Origin: Arachis hypogaea
Taxonomy: Eukaryota > Streptophyta > Magnoliopsida > Fabales > Fabaceae
Length of the DNA: 64,000 nucleotides
Reading direction: 5' to 3'
NCBI RefSeq assembly: GCF_003086295.3
Contig: NC_092055.1
Coordinates: forward strand, 127,573,484 to 127,637,483
Each line of letters begins with the position of its first letter. The stretch's first letter is position 1. A model generated the notes under the pieces. That model did no database searches. It was not told the origin of the DNA and worked only from the letters and a program-made list of their open reading frames with translations. This document shows positions 44,193-54,412 of this stretch, in pieces. The position numbers were made by a program, and so were the translations under genes.

Positions 44193-46120
44193 ATGTCTTC
44201 TCGCAATAACATTATAGAGATGTCTTCTAAAGTTCCCGAGGGGATGTCTGATTGGCTGGACTCCCTTGTCTTAATGTGTGTCTCTGTGGTGGATGCTGAT
44301 TTTTGTGTAGAGCTGAGGAAACGTCATAGGGTTTGTGGTGGTGGTGCCCGAGAGAGAGATTATGAGCTTGTGGCGCCCGACTCTGACGAGAGGGTTTGTT
44401 TTCCTACTTCTGTCGAGGGGGAGCGTCCCTTTTTCTACGCCTATGAATATTTCTTCAGCCAGTTGGACATTACTTTTCCTTTTACTGCTTTCGAGACCGA
44501 TTTGTTGTGGTCGTGTAATATTGCCCCATCCCAGCTTCATCCGAATTCCTGGGGTTTTATCAAGATTTTTTACCTGCTTTGCCAAGAGTTAGGCATAACA
44601 CCTTCTCAGACTCTTTTCCTCTATCTTTTTGTTTCTGCCAAGCCTGGAGGTTCTTCCAAAAAGAAAGCTTCCTGGGTTTCTTTCAGGTCGGCCCAGGGTC
44701 ACAAAGTTTTTGCCATGTATGATGAGTCTTTTAAGGACTTTAAGAATTATTTCTTTAGAGTCCGTGCTGTTGAGGGGGTCCGCCCCTTTTTTTCTTGATG
44801 AGAATGACGAGCCTGCTTTCCCTCTAGAGTGGTAGAAGAATGCGAGAGTGTCTCGCTATACATGGGAGATGCTTGACGAGGTTGAGCGGGCTTTTGTAAT
44901 TGTTCTTGAAGATTTATAGGGGGAACCACCCCATCTTGATACAAAAAGATCTTTGAGTGATCCATCTTTAGTTCGAACTGCTTTGGGTACTGTCTGACTT
45001 GTTTCTATACTTGCTTTTTAGTTTTGCTTCTTCTTTTTTGTGATTGTAACCCATTACTGTGGTCGATTCTGTATTTTCAGAGATGTCGAAAAACAACGAT
45101 TCCATGAAGGCCTTCAAGAAGGCAAAGAAGGCTGCTGCTGCTCAAAATATCTCGACCAAGGCGACGAGAGAGGGATCTTCTCAAGTTCAGGTGAAGCCGC
45201 CCGTGCCGAGTTTTCCTGGACCGAGGAAGGTGATTCCCACTCCTCGGGTTCACCTAGCCGACCCTCCACAGTCTTCCGCAGCTGCTTCTGGTGCTCCGCC
45301 CAACAAGAAGCAAAAAACAATTGAGCCTTTCAACCTTGACACTCCTGACTTTGATGCGGTAGAGTTTGTTGACCAACAGATCGGTCCTTATGATGCCCTC
45401 CCCATGGATGACATTTTGCTCCTTCGCCATTTAGATTTTATAACTCGGAGCAGCATCAAGATGGCCCATATGGGGGCTGCCCTGTATCGAACTGCTCAAA
45501 ATCTTCCTCTCCATGCCACCAAGGCCTTCATGGAGGAGGCCAAACAAGAGTTTGATCGGATGAAGGGCTTGAAGGAGGAGCTTGAGGTGAAAGTAGCCAA
45601 ACTGGAGAAGGATCTGGAGAACGAAAAGGCTAGCTCTCTTGCCCTGGCGGCTTATGTGAGATTGGCCGAGGACACTGCGTTGAGGCATAAAGACAGTTAC
45701 GTCACATCTTATCGGGAGGTGGTGCGTCTGAGGGAGGAGTTGGAGTCTGCCCGAGTTGACTACTCCGAGCTCCAAGGTCATCTTGTCGGCAGCGTAAATG
45801 CTGCTTATGATAATTTAAAGGAGCAGGTTCAAGTTCTTGATCCTGAGGTTGACCTTACTCTCTTCAGCTTGGACAACGTTGTAAGGGATGGTAAGATTGT
45901 CCCCGACGACCAGGATGACGATGATGTCGGACCTCCTCCTGCGCCTGCTGCTAAAGTGTCGACTTCTATAGCTCCTCCTGCTGGGATCGTTCGTCCGGAG
46001 TTAGATCCTGATTGTCAAATTCTGAATAGGGACGACGGTACAGTGGATGCAATGCCTCTCCAGGCTCTCCCTCCTTCACCTCAGACTGATGCTGCCGAGA
46101 AGTCTTCTAATCTTAGCTGA
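44193..46120 (+). pseudogene. Antisense ORF of element E (Transposase_28 type)
   Basis: Exon 1 from ATG 44193 reads MSSRNNIIEMSSKVPEGMSD and then the domain I associate with 'putative gypsy type transposon' (Transposase_28): PFFYAYEYFFSQLDITFPFT, PNSWGFIKIFYLLCQELGIT. A 1-nt shift in a T run at about 44790 moves the frame to FLDENDEPAFPLEW, followed by stops at 44833 and about 44918. A 94-bp GT-AG intron (44987-45080) precedes exon 2, MSKNNDSMKAFKKAKKAAAA, which continues openly to 46120. Exon 2 has a Pro-rich part, a DTPDFDAVEFVDQQIGP block, a long Glu/Lys coiled coil (~45540-45830) and an acidic C-terminus. Transcribed opposite to pol. Function unknown. Confidence 0.75.
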
Positions 46121-46529
46121 ATTTTCTTGGATATTTGTGTAGATAGCCCGGCTTGTGGGCTTTTGAACTCTTTATTTTGTAGTTTGAATATTTTGCTGAC
46201 TGTTGATACTCCTTCTGGTTGCTTGTTTAGCAACTTTTTATTTTGAAAAAATAACAAGTAACTTTCAAGCTTTTGGGCCTGACCCTGAAGCTTGTTATAA
46301 TATTGTATTTTATATCATGCTTGTTTGCACTTGTCTTGGCATCTTTCTGGGTTTTGAGAGTGCTGGAGCCTTGCTGCTCGGCCTCTTTGGATTGCTTTGT
46401 ACTTATTGCTTGTAGCTTGGATCCTTTGAGGTCGTGGATGTGTGGATCCAACTTGTATTTCGATTTTCTCGCTCTCACTTGTATTTATTTCTAGCAATCC
46501 ATAACCGATTTCTTTACGTTGGTCCTCTT
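46121..46529 (+). other. 3' flank of antisense ORF
   Basis: T-rich, non-coding; leads into the tandem array. Confidence 0.6.
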
Positions 46530-47240
46530 TCCAGTTATTTTTGTAGTCCTCTTTTTTGGACCTTTGTCAGGTCTCTTTCATGGACTACTTTTGTGGGAGG
46601 CCGACTTCTTGTGTCGTCCTTTTCCAAGTTATTTTTGTAATCCTCTTTCTTGGACCCTTGTCAGGTCTCTTTCAGGGATTACTTTTATAACTTGTTTGTT
46701 GGGAGACCGACTTCTTCATGTCGATCTCTTCTAAGTTATTTTGTAATCCTCTTTCTTGGACCTTTGTCACGTCTCTTTCAGGGATTACTTTTATAACTTG
46801 TTTGTTGTAGGAGACAGACTTTGTCATGTCGATTTCTTCTAAGTTATTTTGTAATCCTCTTTCTTGGACCTTTGTCAGGTCTCTTTTAGGGATTACTTTT
46901 ATAACTTGTTTGTTGTAGGAGACTGACTTCGTCATGTCGATCTCTTCTAAGTTATTTCGTAATCCTCTTTCTTGGACCTTTGTCAGGCCTCTTTCAGGGA
47001 TTACTTTTATAACTTGTTTGTTGTAGGAGACCGACTTCGTCATGTCGATCTCTTCTAAGTTATTTTGTAATCCTCTTTCTTGGACCTTTGTCAGGTCTCT
47101 TTCAGGGATTACTTTTATAACTTTATGTTTTGGGCTGATTTTGTCATATCGGGCCCTTCGAAGTTAAAGTAATCCTCTTTAATAAGGTTGGCCAGACCTC
47201 TTTCCAGGGTTTACTTATAACTTGGGTTGACTTGGTCCGA
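46530..47240. repeat. ~108-bp tandem repeat array in element E
   Basis: The landmark CCTCTTTCTTGGACC starts at 46642, 46748, 46856, 46964 and 47072, giving spacings of 106, 108, 108 and 108. Degenerate units precede (46548) and follow (~47170). Each unit contains TCAGGGATTACTTTTATAAC and a GACCGACTT...ATGTCGATCTC block. On the minus strand the 108-bp unit reads open as a 36-residue repeat (KVQERGLQNNLEEIDMTKSV type), which follows from the length being divisible by three and need not be coding. Confidence 0.95.
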
Positions 47241-47678
47241 CTTCTTAATGTCGGCCAGTCTTTAAGTTATTATTTAGCAATCCATAAGACCTCGTCAGGT
47301 TCTTTTTCTGGATCACTTTCGATAACTTCTTGCATTATTCTGTGTTCATCTTTGCCGATTTGTAGAAGGTGGTTTCTATCTTTTTTTGGTGGACCTTTAG
47401 ATGAATTGTGTTTTTATCTCTTTTGGTCTTTATCGTGATCGTGCAGTGAATCTGTTTTTCACTTTCTGCCGATCTGTTGCTTTATAATCGGACGATGAAT
47501 GCTTCAGATTAATGCGTCTTGAGAATTTGTAGAATATCTAAAATATATTTTATTCAAAAGAAAGTGCAAATATATACATGCGGGAGTTTTTCATCCCTTT
47601 AAGTCGGATAATTTCTGAATCTCAACTTGGTGCCTCATTAAAAAACCTTTTCAGGAAAAAGAGTGCATCATACCTTTT
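47241..47678 (-). other. 3' flank of element E pol
   Basis: A further degenerate copy of repeat-like words (about 47255-47330), then AT-rich sequence up to the integrase stop. No ORF. Confidence 0.6.
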
Positions 47679-48128
47679 CTAGCTATAGTACCTTCTTAGG
47701 TTGCAGGCGTGCCATGATCTGGGAAGCTCTCGTCCATCGAGTTCGGACAGTCTGTAGTAGCCCTTCCCAAGTACTTCTATGACTTGGTAGGGTTTTTTCC
47801 AGTTTGCTGCCAGCTTTCCTTCTCCGGGTCGAGTTGTTCCAATGTCATTTCGGATTAGGATGAGATCATTCTCAGCGAAACCTCTTGGCACTACCTTTTG
47901 ATTATATTTGGAAGCCATTCGACGTTTTAGTGCTTCTTCCCTGATCCGAGCTCTTTCTTGGATTTCCAGAAGTAGGTCGAGCTCTTCCCTTTGAAGTTGG
48001 GAGTTGGCTTCCTCATTGTAATGAACGACTCTAGGCGACCCTTCCTCAATCTCTACTGGGATCATTGTTTCCGTTCCGTATGCTAATCGGAAGGGTGATT
48101 CCTTTGTAGTGGAATGTGGCGCCGTTCG
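47679..48128 (-). pseudogene. pol: Integrase C-terminus of element E, split from its core by F
   Basis: The minus strand from the TSD at 48133 reads RTAPHSTTKESPFRLAYGTE, then TMIPVEIEEGSPRVVHYNEE, a helical region, and a C-terminal GDLVL-like block (ENDLILIRNDIG, ANWKKPYQVIEVLGKGYYRL), with stop at 47679. The preceding residues LPQVLWAY lie at ~60470-60446 on the other side of element F, and the frame is unbroken across the insertion when one TSD copy is removed. Confidence 0.9.
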
Positions 48129-48133
48129 ATATG

Positions 48134-51100
48134 TGGTGCACGAAATTGTGTTGTCCAGGCTCGAACAATCCCTGGTAATGGCTCCAAAGCTTGGTGCTTT
48201 GATCTTAATTCATAATTGTCACAACTTCGATACAACTAACCAGCAAGTGCACTGGGTCGTCCAAGTAATACCTTACGTGAGTAAGGGTCGAATCCCACGG
48301 AGATTGTTGGTATGAAGCAAGCTATGGTCACCTTGTAAATCTCAGTCAGGCAGATATAAAGTGATAATGGTGTTTTCGAATATGAAATAATAAAATAGGG
48401 ATAGAGATACTTATGTAATTCATTGGTAGGAATTTCAGATAAGCGAATGGAGATGCTTTTTGTTCCTCTGAACCTCTGCTTTCCTGCTATCTTCATCCAA
48501 TCAGTCTTACTCCTTTCCATGGCTGGCTATATGCAAGGGCATCACCGTTGTCAGTGGCTACATCCCCTCCTCTCAGTGAATCATATGCTCACGCACCTTG
48601 TTGACGATTGGATTTTTGACGGTTTAGAATTTCACAAATGAAATCTCGTTGCAAGTATAGTTTCTAAACCAATCACTAATCCTTTCATGCAAAAATTTGT
48701 TTGTCACTAGTACAAACCCCTAAAATTTATAAACCGAAGTATTGGACCTCGGGTCGTTCTCCCTAGGAATTACAATGAAGTGTCTTGTTATTGGTTATGA
48801 GTTATTCTGGGGTTTTGGATGAGAGGCATGAAAAGTAAATGGCAATGGAAATAAACTAACAACTATAAAAGGCTCTTGGTAAGGTGTGAGAACTAGAAGT
48901 CCTATCCTAGTTATCTTTCTCAATTGTGATGAGAATTGTTCATTGCTACCACTTAGTTAACCCTTACTAATTAAAGGAAAGTCAAGTGGATGAATTGACT
49001 TGAGCCACAAGTCCTAGCCAACTTCCAAGGAAAGACTAGCTTTAGTGCACTCCAAACCAATTAGCAATCTCTCCAATTATCAATCAACAAAGGAATTAGA
49101 TAACTCAAGTGTCACTAATTACTCTACCTAGGCCAAGAGGAACAAAATCTACACTAAAATCCAACCAAGCATTTCATCAAACACTTGGAAGGCACAAAAG
49201 AAAAGTATAGTCAATCACAACAAGAATGAATTCTAACTACAATTGAATGTAAAGAATTAACAACAACAATCAAGGAAATCACAATTATCATGAATTACCT
49301 CAAATTGCATTATTGAAAGAAAACAAAGGAACAACAATATATCCAAAACAAAATGAAGAATTACAATTATTAAAGCACACAACTAGAAAGAGAAAGAGGA
49401 GAAGATTAGGAATTGGTAAATGAAAAGTGAATCAAAGCATGAGTTAAACCTAGATCTAAGAAGAGAGATTAACCTAAACCTAATCCTAATCGTAGAGAGA
49501 AGAGAGAGCTTCTCTCTCTAGAAACTAACTCTCAAAACTAACACTCACTAAAAAAGTGATTAGTTTCAAGTCATCAAAATCCTAAATGATAATGATGCCT
49601 TCCCCTTAATCCTTCATCCTTTTATTCCTTTCCCTTAGCAATTTGGCGCCAAAAATGGGTTCAGAAACCCTCTCAAATCGCCAGGCACGTGTTGCATTAA
49701 TGAGGTCATGTGCCAGCATCGGCGCGTACGCGCATGGTACGCATGCGCGTCCCTGGTCGATTCTGTAATGTGCACGCGAGCGCCTTGTGCGCGTGCACGT
49801 GCATGGCTGACTTTGCTTCTTTGACTTTTTATGCTTCTCTCCACTTGTGTGCTTCCTTCCTTGCTTCCTTTGATCTATGCCTAGCCTATTTCAACCTGAG
49901 GTTACTAGCAAACACATCAAGGCATCTTATGGAATCAAATAGAAACTAGAATTCATCAAAATAGGGCTTAAAAAGCATGTTTTTACACTTGAGCACAATT
50001 ATGGAAGAGATAACAAAACCATGCTAATTCTTAGGCTAAATGTGACAAAAGGTTATCAAAATGTTCTAAATCCAATGCAAAACAAACCGTCAAATTGGGG
50101 TTTGTCACCTGTCACGGCACAGCTATTCATCTGTCGGTTCCCGATCATGCTGGAATAGGATTCACCCTCCTTTTGCGTCTGTCACTAACGCCCAACAATC
50201 GCGAGTTTGAAGCTCGTCACAGTCATTCAATCATTGAATCCTACTCAGAATACCACAGACAAGGTTTAGACTTTCCGGATTCTCTTGAATGCCGCCATCA
50301 TTCTAGCTTACGCCACGAAGATTCCGGTTAAGAGATCTAAGAGATATTCATTCTAGCTTAATTCATGTAGAACAGAAGTGTTTGTCGGGCACGCGTTCAT
50401 AAGGGAGAAGGATGATGAGCGTCACACATAATCATCACCTTCATCACGTTCTTGGGTGCGAATGGATATCTTAGAAGCGAAATAAGAAGATTTGAATAGA
50501 AAACAGTAGTACTTTGCATTAATCTTTGAGGAACAGCAGAGCTCCACACCTTAATCTATGGAGTGTAGAAACTCTACCGTATGAAAATACATAAGTGAAG
50601 GTCCAGGCATGGCCGAGATGGCCAGCCCCCAAAACGTGATCAAAGGATCATAAGGTAATCCCAAGATTGTCAAAAAGACGTCTAATACAATAGTAAGAGG
50701 TCCTATTTATAATAAACTAGCTACTAGGGTTTACATGAGTAAGTAATTGATGCATAAATCCACTTCCGGGGCCCACTTGGTGTGTGTTTGGGCTGAGCCT
50801 GAGTGTTGCACGTGCAGAGGCCATTTGTGGAGTTGAACGCCAGTTTTTGTGCCAGTTTGGGCGTTCAACTCTGGTTTTGGATCCTTTTCTGGCGCTGGAC
50901 GCCAGATTTGGGCAGAAGGCTGGCGTTGAACGCCAGTTTATGTCGTCAATTCTTGGCCAAAGTATGGACTATTATATATTGCTGGAAAGCCCTGGATGTC
51001 TACTTTCCAACGCAATTGGAAGCGCGCCATTTCGAGTTCTGTAGCTCCAGAAAATCCACTTTGAGTGCAGGGAGGTCAGAATCCAACAGCATCAGCAGTC

Positions 51101-51311
51101 CTTTTTCAACCTCTGAATCTGATTTCTGCTCAAGTCCCTCAATTTCAGCCAGAAAATACCTGAAATCACAGAAAAACACACAAACTCATAGTAAAGTCCA
51201 AAAATGTGAATTTAACATAAAAACTAATGAAAACATCCCTAAAAGTAACTAGATCCTACTAAAAACATACTAAAAACAATGCCAAAAAGCGTATAAATTA
51301 TCCGCTCATCA
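48134..51311 (-). repeat. 3' LTR of element F (interrupted by G)
   Basis: LTR halves are 48134-48601 and 50108-51311. TATAAATA on the minus strand is at 50711-50704. Palindrome tract GGCGTTGAACGCC / GGCGCTGGACGCC is at 50828-50939. It ends at 51311 with the complement of TGATGAGCGG. Confidence 0.95.
48602..50107 (+). mobile_element. Solo LTR G, related to the LTR of element C
   Basis: 1,506 bp, TGACGATTGGATTTTTGACG ... GGGGTTTGTCA. Flanks are CTTGT (48597-48601) and CCTGT (50108-50112); the uninterrupted LTR copy at 59232 region has CCTGT. The sequence follows the C LTR in order (GGTTTAGAA, TCTCGTTGCAAGTATAGTT, ACCGAAGTATT, CTCGGGTCGT, TTATTGGTTATGAG), clearly the same lineage but diverged. 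It has its own CpG-rich palindromic cluster (GGCGCGTACGCGCATGG and following, 49719-49805). Strand is given in the orientation TG...CA as read. C itself reads from the other strand, and the LTR order of shared blocks on plus matches plus-strand C. Confidence 0.88.
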
Positions 51312-51314
51312 CAA

Positions 51315-51349
51315 CACCAAACTTAAATTGTTGCTTGTCCCCAAGCAAC
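51315..51349 (-). promoter_or_regulatory. Hairpin plus PPT-like motif beside 3' LTR of F
   Basis: The minus strand reads GTTGCTTG-GGGA-CAAGCAAC (51349-51330; perfect 8-bp stem), 4 nt, then TAAGTTTGGTGTTG running into TGATGAGCGG at 51311. By position this is the second-strand primer, although TAAGTTTGGTG is less purine-rich than a normal polypurine tract. Confidence 0.82.
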
Positions 51350-52429
51350 TGAAAATCAAATAGGATAAAAAGAAGAGAATATACTATAAATTCCAAACTA
51401 TCAATGAAACAGAGCTTCAATCATATGAGCGGGACTTATAGCTTTTTGCCTCTTGAATAGTTTTGGCATCTCACTTTATCCATTGAGGTTCAGAATGATT
51501 GGCTTCTATAGGAACTTAGAGTTCAGATAGTGTTATTGATTCTCCTAGTTTAGTATGATGATTCTTGAACACAGCTTCTTTATGAGTCTTGGCCGTGGCC
51601 CTAAGCACTTTGTTTTCCAGTATTACCACCGGATACATAAATGCCACAGACACTTAATTGGGTGAACCTTTTCAGATTGTGACTCAGCTTTGCTAAAGTC
51701 CCCAATTAGAGGTGTCCAGGGTTCTTAAGCACACTCTTTGTTTTTGCTTTGGACCTTGACTTTAACCGCTCAGTCTCAGGTTTTCACTTGACACCTACAC
51801 GCCACAAGCACATGGTTAGGGACAGCTTGGTTTAGCCGCTTAGACCAGGATTTTATTCCTTTAGGCCCTCCTATCCACTGATGCTCAAAGCCTTGGGATC
51901 CTTTTTATTTGCCCTTGCCTTTTGGTTTTAAGGGTTATTGGCTTTTTCTGCTTGCTTTTTCTTTTTCTTTCTATTTTTTTTAGCCTATTTTTTTTTCTTT
52001 TTTTTTTCTGCAAGCTTTGTTCTTTGCTGCTTTTTCTTGCTTCAAGAATCATTTTTATGATTTTTCAGATTATCAAATAACATGTCTCCTAGTCATCATT
52101 CTTTCAAGAGCGAACATATTTAACATTCTTAAACAACAACTTCAAAAGACATATGCACTGTTCAAGCATACATTCAGAAAACAAGAAGCATTGTCACCAC
52201 ATCAATATAATTAGGCTAAGTTCAAGGATAAATTCGAAACTCATGTACTTCTTGTTCTTTTGAATTAAAACAGTTTTTATTTAAGAGAGGTGATGGATTC
52301 ATAGGACATTCATAACTTTAAGACATAGTTACTAACTACTAATGATCATGTAATGAAGACACAAACATAGATAAGCACATAACATAGAAAACGAAAACAG
52401 AAGAAATAAGAACAAGGAATGAATCCACC
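51350..52429 (-). other. 3' interior of element F, non-coding
   Basis: Includes a long T/C-rich run at about 51930-52040 (A/G-rich on the element strand) and no convincing ORF. Confidence 0.7.
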
Positions 52430-53578
52430 TTAGTGATGGTGGCGTTTCCTTCTTGAGGAACCAATGATGTCCTTGAGCTCTTCTATGTCTCTTCCTTGTC
52501 TTTGTTGCTCCTCCCTCATTGCTTTTTGATCTTCTCTTATTTCATGAAGCATGATGGAGTGCTCTTGATGTTCCACCCTTAGTTGTCCCATATTGGAACT
52601 CAATTCTTCTAGGGAGGTGTTGATTTGCTCCCAATAGTTTTGTGGAGGAAAGTGCATTTGAGGCATTTCCGGAATCCCATGGTGATGAGCTTCTTGCGCC
52701 TCTTGAGCTCCATGACTGGGCTCTCTTGCTTGCTCCATCTTTTTCTTAGTGATGGGCTTTTCCTCTTTAATGAGGATATCTCCCTCTATGTCAATCCCAG
52801 CTGAATTGCATAGGTGGCAAATGAGGTGAGGAAAGGCTAACCTTGCCATGGTGGAGGACTTGTCAGCCACCTTGTAGAGTTCTTGAGGTATAATCTCATG
52901 AACTTCCACCTCTTCTCCAATCATGATGCTATGGATCATGATGGCCCGGTCTATAGTAACTTCAGACCGGTTGCTAGTGGGAATGATTGAGCATTGAATA
53001 AACTCCAACCATCCTCTAGCTATAGGCTTGAGGTCCAATCTTCTTAGTTGAACCGGCTTGCCTTTGGAGTCAATCTTCCATTGAGCTCCTTCTACACATA
53101 TGTCCATAAGGACTTGGTCCAACCTTTGATCAAAGTTGACTCTCCTTGTGTAGGGGCGTGCGTTCTCTTCCATGTATGGCAAGTTGAACGCCAACCTCAC
53201 ATTCTCCGGACTAAAATCTAAGTATGTCCCCCGAACCATTGTAACATAGTTCTTTGGATCCGGGTTCTTACTTTGATCATGGTTCTTGGTGATCCATGCA
53301 TTGGCATAAAACTCTTGAACCATTAAGATGCCGACTTGTTGGATGGGATTTGTTAGAACTTCCCAACCTCTTCTTTGAATTTCATGTCGGATCTCCGGAT
53401 ACTCATTTCTTTTGAGTTTAAAAGGGACCTCAGGGATCACCTTCTTCTTGGCCACAACATCATAGAAGTGGTTTTGATGGGCTTTGGAGATGAACCTTTC
53501 CATCTCCCATGACTCGGATGTGGAAGCTTTTATCTTCCCTTTCCCTCTTCTAGAGGATTCTCCGGTCTTAGGTGCCAT
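52430..53578 (-). CDS. Third ORF of element F (Transposase_32-like, envelope position)
   Basis: Intact 382-codon ORF from ATG 53578; the upstream in-frame TTG is not a likely start. The N-terminus is basic (MAPKTGESSRRGKGKIKAST). Conserved blocks are VIPEVPFKL, EYPEIRHEI, WEVLTNP, MVQEFYANAW, YVTMVRGTYLDFSPENVRLA, RRLDLKPIARGWLEFIQCSI, IPTSNRSEVTIDRAIMIHSI and EEVEVHEIIPQELYKVADKS. It ends in a long Gln/Glu-rich helix (IREDQKAMREEQQRQGRDIE) and a basic end (SRRKRHHH). No signal peptide or membrane span, so 'envelope' is positional only. A hairpin/PPT-like module lies 40 nt upstream. Function unknown; conservation as an open frame in a recent insertion suggests selection or very recent decay-free origin. 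Confidence 0.9.
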   Translation of the reverse strand: MAPKTGESSRRGKGKIKASTSESWEMERFISKAHQNHFYDVVAKKKVIPEVPFKLKRNEYPEIRHEIQRRGWEVLTNPIQQVGILMVQEFYANAWITKNHDQSKNPDPKNYVTMVRGTYLDFSPENVRLAFNLPYMEENARPYTRRVNFDQRLDQVLMDICVEGAQWKIDSKGKPVQLRRLDLKPIARGWLEFIQCSIIPTSNRSEVTIDRAIMIHSIMIGEEVEVHEIIPQELYKVADKSSTMARLAFPHLICHLCNSAGIDIEGDILIKEEKPITKKKMEQAREPSHGAQEAQEAHHHGIPEMPQMHFPPQNYWEQINTSLEELSSNMGQLRVEHQEHSIMLHEIREDQKAMREEQQRQGRDIEELKDIIGSSRRKRHHH

Positions 53579-53617
53579 CAATGGTAATGGAAAAACAAAA
53601 AAGCTATGCTTTTACCA

Positions 53618-53652
53618 CACCAAACTTAGAATATTGCTCGCCCTCGAGCAAT
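53618..53652 (-). promoter_or_regulatory. Hairpin plus PPT-like motif upstream of F third ORF
   Basis: The minus strand reads ATTGCTCG-AGGG-CGAGCAAT (53652-53633; perfect 8-bp stem), 4 nt, then TAAGTTTGGTG (53628-53618), 39 nt before the ATG. Relative to element D one stem pair has changed from T-A to C-G on both sides. Confidence 0.82.
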
Positions 53653-54106
53653 AAACAAAAGAATATAAGAAGAAGAAGAAGAAATATGGAGAGGGAGAGG
53701 GAGATGTGGTTTCGGCTAAGGAGAGTGTAGAGGGGTGTGTTGTGTGAATTTGGTGAAGAATGGAGGTCTTTATATAGGGAATGGAGGGGGGGTTAAGGTT
53801 CGGCCATATGGGTGGGTTTGGGTGGGAAATTGGTTTTGAATTTTGAAGGTAGGTGGAGTTTATGAGGTAGGTTTATTGGGAAGAGTGGGTGGATGTGAGT
53901 GGTGAAGAGGTGATGGGGAAGAGAGTTTGAGGTGATTGGTGAAGGGTTTTTGGGTAAGAGTGTTTATGGGGTTGTGTGAAAGAGAGTGGTGAGAAGAAGT
54001 GAGTGGAGGTAGGTGGGGATCCTGTGGGGTCCACAGATCCTGAGGTTTTCAAGGATTTACATCCCTGCACCCCTTAGGTATGTAAAAATGCCTTTGTATC
54101 CAACTC
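53653..54106 (-). other. Spacer of element F, non-coding
   Basis: G-rich on plus (C/T-rich on element strand). The short minus-strand frames are low-complexity. Confidence 0.6.
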
Positions 54107-54277
54107 TAGGCGTTCAGCGCCAGGTTGGTGGCCATTTTGGGCATTCAACGCCCATCTATGTGCCATTTCCGGCGTTGAACGCCAGAACCATGCCTGTTCT
54201 GGCGTTCAGCGCCCATAAGCTGCCCATTTTGGGCGTTCAGCGCCAGAACCATGCTCTGTTCTGGCGCTGAACGCTAG
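54107..54277 (-). repeat. CpG palindrome array of element F
   Basis: Units are GGCGTTCAGCGCC, GGCATTCAACGCCC, GGCGTTGAACGCC, GGCGTTCAGCGCCC, GGCGTTCAGCGCC and GGCGCTGAACGC, at 25-35 bp spacing. Same position (between gag-position ORF and third ORF) as in D. Confidence 0.92.
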
Positions 54278-54412
54278 ACAGATGCTCCTCCAGGGTGTGA
54301 TTTTTCTTCTGCTGTTTTTGATTCCGTTTTCAGTTTTTATATTTATTTTGTGACTCCACATGATCATTAACCTAAGAAAATATGAAAAATAATAGAGTTA
54401 GATAAATAAACA

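Noticed and set aside
46672..47043. 123-residue repetitive minus-strand ORF
   Set aside because: Explained by the 108-bp tandem repeat being divisible by three; no start context or domain.
48283..48300. tRNA-like B box (GGGTCGAATCCCA) in FIDEL-type LTRs, also at 3547 and 58923 on the same strand and, as its complement, at 9228, 23153 and 31269
   Set aside because: No acceptor stem, anticodon arm or A box can be folded around it; it is simply part of the LTR end.
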